DNA of 64,000 bases from Limnoperna fortunei (Eukaryota; Mollusca; Bivalvia; Mytilida; Modiolidae), in contig OX104118.1 in NCBI GenBank assembly GCA_944474755.1, forward strand, positions 70,561,575 to 70,625,574, read 5' to 3'. The position numbers and the translations under genes are program-made. Positions 29,701 through 38,700 of the stretch are shown in pieces. Under the pieces are notes generated by a model. That model worked only from the letters and a program-made list of their open reading frames with translations, did no database searches and was not told the DNA's origin. How positions within the stretch are numbered: the first letter of the stretch is position 1; every line of letters begins with the position of its first letter.

Positions 29701-32700
29701 GAATGCCCCTACTATTACCTGGAGATCAGTTTGTGAACACTGTCAGAATGCCCCTACTATTACCTGGAGATCAGTTTGTGAACACTGTAAGAATGCCCCT
29801 ACTATTACCTGGAGATCAGTTTGTGAACACTGTAGGAATGCCCCTACTATTACCTGGAGATCAGTTTGTGAACACTGTAGGAATGCCCCTACTATTACCT
29901 GGAGATCAGTTTGTGAACACTGTAGGAATGCCCCTACTATTACCTGGAGATCAGTTTGTGAACACTGTAGGAATGCCCCTACTATTACCTGGAGATCAGT
30001 TTGTGAACACTGTATGAATGCACCTACTATTACCTGGAGATCGGTTTGTGAACACTGTATGAATGCCCCTACTATTACCTGGAGATCAGTTTGTGAACAC
30101 TGTATGAATGCCCCTACTATTACCTGGAGATCAGTTTGTGAACACTGTAGGAATGCCCCTACTATTACCTGGAGATCAGTTTGTGAACACTGTATGAATG
30201 CACCTACTATTACCTGGAGATCGGTTTGTGAACACTGTATGAATGCCCCTACTATTACCTGGAGATCAGTTTGTGAACACTGTAGGAATGCCCCTACTAT
30301 TACCTGGAGATCAGTTTGTGAACACTGTATGAATGCACCTACTATTACCTGGAGATCGGTTTGTGAACACTGTATGAATGCCCCTACTATTACCTGGAGA
30401 TCAGTTTGTGAACACTGTAGGAATGCCCCTACTATTACCTGGAGATCAGTTTGTGAACACTGTATGAATGCACCTACTATTACCTGGAGATCGGTTTGTG
30501 AACACTGTATGAATGCCCCTACTATTACCTGGAGATCAGTTTGTGAACACTGTAGGAATGCCCCTACTATTACCTGGAGATCAGTTTGTGAACACTGTAG
30601 GAATGCCCCTACTATTCTAATGACATCAGCCTCATACAAACATTTCCTTATCAGTCTTCTCTCTGTGGCAGTTTCCTTTTTAATCAGTTCTGCATGAAAA
30701 TGACTAACATCAGAGACAGGAAGCTTCTCAGCTGGTGTAGATGATCTGAAAATTAAAAACATTTGTAAATGTTAAATGTTGATAACTCTTGCTCCATGAT
30801 TTTATTGTTAGTTATAATAGAATGATTTGAAATGTGAACCCAGAAATGTAGGTAATTAGCTGTTAATGTAAAAGTTAAATAAAAAAAGTTTATGGTTTAT
30901 TTACAGCCTCCTTTGTTAAATTCTGAACAAATTATTGTCACACTACACTACCACCTATAAAATGTTTCAACTCAAGCCCAATACACAACCAAATACATGT
31001 GCTACACAAATATTGGTATTTCTTTATACATTTGTGTACACCACATTCAAGAAAAAATGTTTGTAATTAAATCGTTTTGGAGTGCATTAACTTTAAACTT
31101 AACTGAACAGTACTGAATCAGCTTCATATAATGTAAGCAAATAAACATGTCATTAACTAACCTATCTAATGTCGTTGAAAGATGAGGATTCTCTTTTACC
31201 CATGACTGTCTAACATCCCTTACTGGAGATGATGACCTATTTTGATGAGCACTCGATGGCCTTGTAAGTTTCTTTGGTAAGGGTGGTTTTCCCATGGATG
31301 TTTCTGACCTTGATGCTCGACTTTGTCGTGTGATGTGATGAGGTGATTTATGTTTCTTTGGTGTAAGATCAGGAAAATCCTTACAGGAACACAATGAAAT
31401 ACACAGAATCAGTTCTAAAAGTGATTTAATCAAATCTAATTCATCCTTCTCGATTATACATGATAAATCAACAAGTCCTTTCTTGTCCACCATTTTATTG
31501 ATTGCCTCATGGCTGACAGGTCTGGCTGCCATGTTTTGCTCAGAATGCTGGGTACAAGGCGTCCCTTTACCTTCCTTATACTGTTTAGCAATATGGCGGA
31601 CACTTGACAGTTTATCACTAAATGTACCAAGCAGTTGTACAATTGTGGTGCCTGCGGTATCCCATACTCTCTGTGCTAGACTCCTATTTAGCTTGGTTAG
31701 CTTTAACCTATATTAAATATGACTTTTATAACTTAAAATAATTGTATCCATTATACAATAATATGATTCTTTGACAATACTGCATACCAATTTATTTTAT
31801 TCTTCTAAGATAATTTATTAAATATGATATCCCTTTTCCTTCATCCAGTTGTTGAAGGGTAACTAGTAAATTGTATATGTATGATTTTTTACTAATATTT
31901 TGTGGAACTGAAGAAAAACAACCATTATTTAATTAATTTTATATGTTTTTAAATGTTAAACATTGGTTTTGTGTTCTTTTTAAGATCATTTCTGTTATAT
32001 CTAGTGTATATATTTTAAATCAGCAACATCCTTTTACAATAATTTTTTGTTTAGCTTAAATACATGGCCACAAACTTACAAATGTAACAGTTCAATTCTA
32101 CATTACCTCTGCTCCTCCGAGTCAGTAAAATGCTTGAGATCTAGATTACTGATGTCTTGTTTGTTCTTCCCTGTAGGCCATAAACAAACGTTTTGGAGAA
32201 ACAGAACACATCTTTTAAGGGTAATGACTCTAACTGGACACATGTCTATACATGGTTTATAACCAACGGCGACTACTTTGCATGATTTATCTGTCTCTGC
32301 CAAACCTGTGTACAACAGAATAATTAATGTTAAAATCATTTCAACATTTATACCTGAAGAACAACATCATTAACTTTCATTCCATATTGTGTTGCCATGG
32401 ATACCTTCCTATATATAACTAGCGGCAGAATACAGTGAGACTCACTGAAAGCAAATTCTTTATATGTATGATGTCAAAGTCTGCTGACCTGCAATTTGTT
32501 TTGAATTTTGGTCAAATATTTCTACATGACCTTGATTACTTTGACCTGAAAGTCCCAGTTATTTATAGGTCTGCTTTAACAAGAGTATTCTACTTATAAT
32601 AAAATAAAAAGTGATGAAAATGATGTCTTAACTACTTGCTCAATGTAATATGAATTCATTTGTCTTGTTTATCTTGATCAACCACTCAAAGTAGAAAGAT

Positions 32701-35700
32701 CAATAAGATCTACTGATTCACATCATTATTTCACACAATCATATTTAAAGAATTCATAACAAGACTATATTCTCAGTCACAATAATTTGTTAGCAGTTTT
32801 GCATGTACACTTCACCTTAGGTGGATTTTGTTGTTTCCACTCATCCACACAGTCCACAATAATCTGACTTATGTTTTGTACAAATAGTGGAACAAAATAT
32901 TTATACACATGTTAAATGGTTTCATGCCACTTTCAACAATTTGTCAGCTACAGCATTGTAGCCAGTTTTTATTGGAGAAGGAAGCCAGAAAAAACCTGGA
33001 CCTTTGGCAGAAAAACTGACAATACTTGTCTATTAAGGTTGGCACAGAGCTCCCCTAGCCTTAAGTAAGGCTTAAACTTGCAATGTTTATGGACATACCA
33101 GTGATCAACAAGAGATAATCACCTACATTAACTAGTTGGTAACAAATGCTTCGAGATAGAATCTACTGTACCAATATATTATGGTAAATATATCTTACTT
33201 TCTTTATTGATAAGCTTCCCAACTATCTTTACAAGACGGTGAAGACCTTTCCATAGCACACTTTCCTTCTCAACATGTCTTCCTCTGATAGGAGATTTTA
33301 CCCTATTCCCTAAAGAACTGCTACTTCCTATCAACTGTTTGTATGAGTCAAGATCTGTAGGACTAAGGTAACTTGCTGTCTGAACCATAAATTCTTTACA
33401 CAGTCCTAGTCTTCTACATCTGGTCATGTGACACAATGTCTCCATAGCCTCTCTCTTTACTTTCCTAAACAAAAAGTGCAAATTGTGTTTGTTTCTTTTT
33501 TTTCTAATTCATTGCACCTAGTTTGTACTATATGTACTATACCTCTTATTTTGTGTTTAACATGTGATTACATACTTGATATCAAATTTACATGAATAAA
33601 GCTGACCATCAGACAGCTCCAAATGTGTTTTCCCACAGACATCGCAAACCATGTCCTTGAAATTAATGTACATGACAAAGCTGAAACAATCTTTGTCTTT
33701 TAGTCAATAGTTTGTCTATATGTTGTATTTTCAGACATACTGATGTGTTTTGTTTAATGACTTTTAAGGTTTGGATAATTACCTGCATTTAGACTCCTTT
33801 AGGCAACAGAGAATGTAAGGTACAGAATGGGTGTTATCTATGACTGATGGTACTCCAGATTCTGTTTCTGTTAGTCCACTCATTAATTTTAATGCCTGTA
33901 CCTGCGTACCACTAAAAAATGAAAATGGCATATCAGTACTGTTGTTATGATTTTTAGCCATTCTACCGAGTCCAGTGTTCTCAGTATGTGTTTGCTCTCT
34001 CGTCATCATGAGGGAGTGAACATGAACTCAGAACCTCTGACTTGAGAAGATATGTTTTTTTCCCGATCTGTGGACAAGATGTGCTTGACATTAGCCTTAA
34101 CTGACAGTCTTATGGACAAAATGTTGTGATGTGCTCACACAGCAATTGTTGACACTTTTTAAAACATGTTTACAACAAAAAAAAAAAAAGGTTTAATAAA
34201 ACTCTGATTTAGAACATTATTCCTGGTTACACATTTCTTCATGCATGCCATGAAAGAAAAGTTGTTCAACATTCATGCTAACTACAGTCATCTTGTGCAC
34301 ATAGATTGCTACACAGATTATACAATGTTCACAACAAATAACAAAGGTTGAACTAATTAACCTATTTCTTTAGGTTAATCATTGTCACCCCATTAAACTA
34401 AATTAACTCCCATGATAATACATGTCTTATAAATTTAATGAAAACTGACATTAAAATAACTTTTATTTTAAATCTATTTGCACTTGAATCAAATTTTTAA
34501 GCATGCCATCAAAGAAAGGTTTTTAAATGTATGAAGATTTCAGAAATAAATCCCTTTGAATGTTACATTTTAGCATCTTATTAAACTAAAATTGGGTTAC
34601 TTTATATTAAAAAAATTAAAATTTTAGCATTATACATTCAAAGATTTTACTTTACTAAATATTTTGTCTGACTGACTATTCTGCTTCCACCAGTAAACTC
34701 ATGTAGCAATAGTTCAATCAATGAACTCATTTAAGTTAATAATGGGAGGTAACTCTGAAACTCCAACAAAATATTCAAACCAGCATGAACAGTATGTTCC
34801 TAACAGACAATTGTATTCACTTACACAAAACTTTAACAGACATTTGAGAGATGTATGATGATGAAAAAATAATATTTATCCTGCAATAACCCTACTGAAG
34901 CATCATAAATGCATTGACTGTATAGTTTTTGTGATCTATACATTCACTTGTCTCCTAGTGTCCTAAACCTTATTGACACAGGAAAAACCTTGGTCAACTG
35001 GATCAAGGATGTCTTCAATCTGACATCACTATTGATTCTTGTAGATTGAAAATTACAAAATGGTTAATCCATCCAATGACTCGATGTTTTTTGCCTAAGT
35101 ATTCTACTTCATGACATGTGAGAATTTCAATGAATGCAGAATACACTTGTAACTTTCTTGAATAGATTTCAAATGTATTCAAAATAAATATGAGCAATGT
35201 GTAGATATGTCTCTTATGGGTAACCGGTTTGATTAAAATAAAAGAAGAGAATAGAAAATTATGTGGGTAAATATCATACTTAAGAAAGGATAAATATAAT
35301 ATCAGTATACTGACTTGATATAAAACAGTATAAGCACTAAACACAGAAAAATGTTCAGCGGATTCCACAATTTTTAATTCTCGTCATCATACTGTTTTAA
35401 TGTCAAGTCATGATACACTAGAAATCATTAGTTTTCAAGATGCCATTATGAATTAACTGATTGCTAAACTGTGTCCGTCTCACAGATGACTTAGCAAGCA
35501 AGTAACATCATTCTCAAAAACCTTTCCCCAAAGCATAAAATATTCTAGTACATTGTAATAAATACATAAAGAGGTATTAATGATAACAATAAAGTAACTT
35601 CCATGCAATCTGATGTTTCTGAAGACATTTTAACATGCAAATTTTAAATATTAAAAGTTATACCTGTATCCTTGAATGATTAAACCTTGAAAAAATGATT

Positions 35701-38700
35701 AAAGCCAAATAACAATATGTGTATTATAATGATTATATAATAAACAATAATTCATGTTCCTCAAAGAAACTTAATAACACCAACAAATTAATCTAAATGA
35801 CATTTATGATATTTTTATTTCTAGAAAAATGGGTACTATTCCACTGTCTACTAGGAGAGAAGGGAGATAATCTGTGTGAATTAGACTTACCATGGACCAT
35901 CTCTAGTCATACTAACAGTAGAGGGCACTATTCCACTGTCTACTAGGAGAGAAGGGAGATAATCTGTGTGAATAAGACTTACCGTGGAGCATCTCTAATC
36001 ATACTAACAGTAGAGGGCACTATTCCACTGTCTACTAGGAGAGAAGGGAGATAACCTGTGTGAATTAAACTAACCATGGACCATCTCTAATCATACTAAC
36101 AGTAGAGGGTACTATTCCACTGTCTAATAGGAGAGAAGGGAGATAATCTGTGTGAATTAGACTTACCAGGGACCATCTCTAATCATACTAACAGTAGAGG
36201 GCACTATTCCACTGTCTACTATGTCAGGAGGAAGGTAGTCTGTGTGATTCAGAAGTCCGGTCAATATCTCAGTGAACACCTCCTACAAAATCAGTCATCT
36301 TGGCTCATATATGTATACATTAAATATAAAAAAAATTTTAACTTGTGTTCATAGTTGTATGTTTTAAATATGATTTTTTACATACAAATTTTTGGCTCCT
36401 GTCTTTATAAATACCTTCCTCACTATAGACCTTAAGTCCTGGTGAGCTAAAAAGATATATTTAATGTCTTCTTTTCATGGAAGATGGCATGAATAAATGT
36501 AAAAAAAGTCCATCCAAATATTAACTTGACAAATGAAGGCACTTTTTTATTGTTTTGTGTGTTTTAATGGTGCTTAATGCCATTTTCAGAAATTTTCCAG
36601 CTACATCATGGCATCCAGTATTTTGGAGAGGAAGCAGGAGTACCCAGAGAAAACACCTGACCTCAGGTAAAAAAACTAGCAATGCTTGCCAATTAAGGTT
36701 TGAGTCGAGCACACTTTGCCTGCAGTGAGACTCAAACTCACAAGCTAACTGTTGACAGGCAGGTGATTAATACCTTAACCACCTATGATGCACCTCTCTA
36801 GTGACCAACCCTTAAACAAAGCAAAATCATATAACATCTGTGTAATGCTTCTTATCAGCAATCACATCTTCCAACAGGACACATTTTAAGTGAAGAAGGC
36901 TTCAGCTACTACTATCTTTGATGTACATACATTTTACATATACCGGTACCTTTAATGACATATTTTAAATGAAAAAAAAGTCTGACTAATAAAATTCTTA
37001 ATTTACCCTTAGTTTGCCAGAGCAGTCCTTCACATAGGATACAGCTGGAACAATCTGTGTTTGTGTGATGTCAATGAATTCTATGTATTGGACGACCTCC
37101 CTCAATACACAACAGATACTGTATTTACATTCCAAGGTCACATCTTCATTGTACAGGTAAGCAACAAGTCTCGGTACAAACTGACTGCTAACAGGCTCTA
37201 TCCACTTATTAATCAAATCGTTGTGTGATATAATCTGAAATTCATAAAATATTTATATTCAGTACAAAGTTATTCACAACTAGGGAAAAAAAATTCATTT
37301 GTTATAAAACCTTTGTTATTTACAATGTTCTAAAGATAAAGGAACACATCTTTTGTAGAAAATTCCTTATTTTGTTGCTAATTGATGTCTGGTCGAACTT
37401 TCCCTATGCCAAAATTTATATAGGTCAAACTCCCCCGGACTACAGTCGAACTTACACTGGGGTTACCCTTTAGTCTTTTTTAAAACATTTTAGGAATATC
37501 TGTGGATTTATCTATGTAGAAATACAAGAATTACTTTAATTTTGTACAAGAGTACAGCATACAAATCACCATAGTGATGACCACAACTCATGTGACCCTA
37601 CATATGTATCTATGATGTACTTAAAAAACCTCAATTGTATTGTTTATAATCACATAACAAAAATTTATAACCTAATGAAATTTCTGTTAAAATATCATAC
37701 TTTATATACTAGTACATCACATATTTAATACGCATCAAAATATGATCTACGAGTAAGAAATTTCAAGAATAAAACAATTATGATATACACATTACTAATT
37801 TTCTGTATGTGACAATGTCTCTCCTTATAATGTTGCTACCAAACACTGAAGCCCAAGACCAATCAAAACAGAGTTCCTCTAAGTTTACAATGACACATTT
37901 AATATTTGTCGGTGTAATAAACATGATAATCAATCATGAATTTCGAAAATATGATCAATCATGCTGAAATGCTTTCTGATTGAACTTGGCATAGAACAAG
38001 TTTAATCTGATGCGTTCTGCAGCTGTCTTGATCATATTTTCAATATTCTCTCAGTAGGATGGTTTATCCTATAACTGCCTTTTGTAATTATAGTCTAGTT
38101 TATCGTAGCATGCAATTCATAAGATAGGTGTACATGATATCTTAATACTTTAACTGGTGAACTGTGGGCTCCCGCCAACTTTAACACTAGCCCAAAAAAT
38201 CGATGGGGAGGAGGAGTTTAGTCTAAAACAGTTTGTGGGATATTTACATTACTTACTCTCTGTAACAGATGTAAAGAAACTAACATCAATTCATTCTTTG
38301 GGGAAGTTGCTGTAGTTCTGATGTGATCTAATATTCCTTGATTGATGAGTAAATCAGCATTATTCTTTATGGAACAGAGTTTGACAAAGAATTTCAGAGT
38401 CATTTCTCTCATAACTGCACTGCTATGAAGCAAAAAGGGCCAAATCTAGAACACAAATCAATTGTAAATACACAACTGTTACATTTTTAAATTTTTTATC
38501 AACCAATGGATGCATCCTAATATCCCAACATGAACAACAAAGTTATAACATATATATATATAATAGGATCTTGACACAGCATCTTGGTATTGTTATTACT
38601 TGTACCATGTTATTTTAGAATGTGTAGACAGACAGCACAGTTTAAAGCCAAACTTTAGTGACATATAATTTTAGAATGTGTACAGACAGCAGAGTTTTAG

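Noticed and set aside
29598..30697. Plus-strand open frames made of repeated 15-residue blocks (…LLLPGDQFVNTVG…, …NAPTITWRSVCEHC…)
   Set aside because: The 45-bp period keeps several frames open on both strands. Only the minus frame connects to a supported exon.
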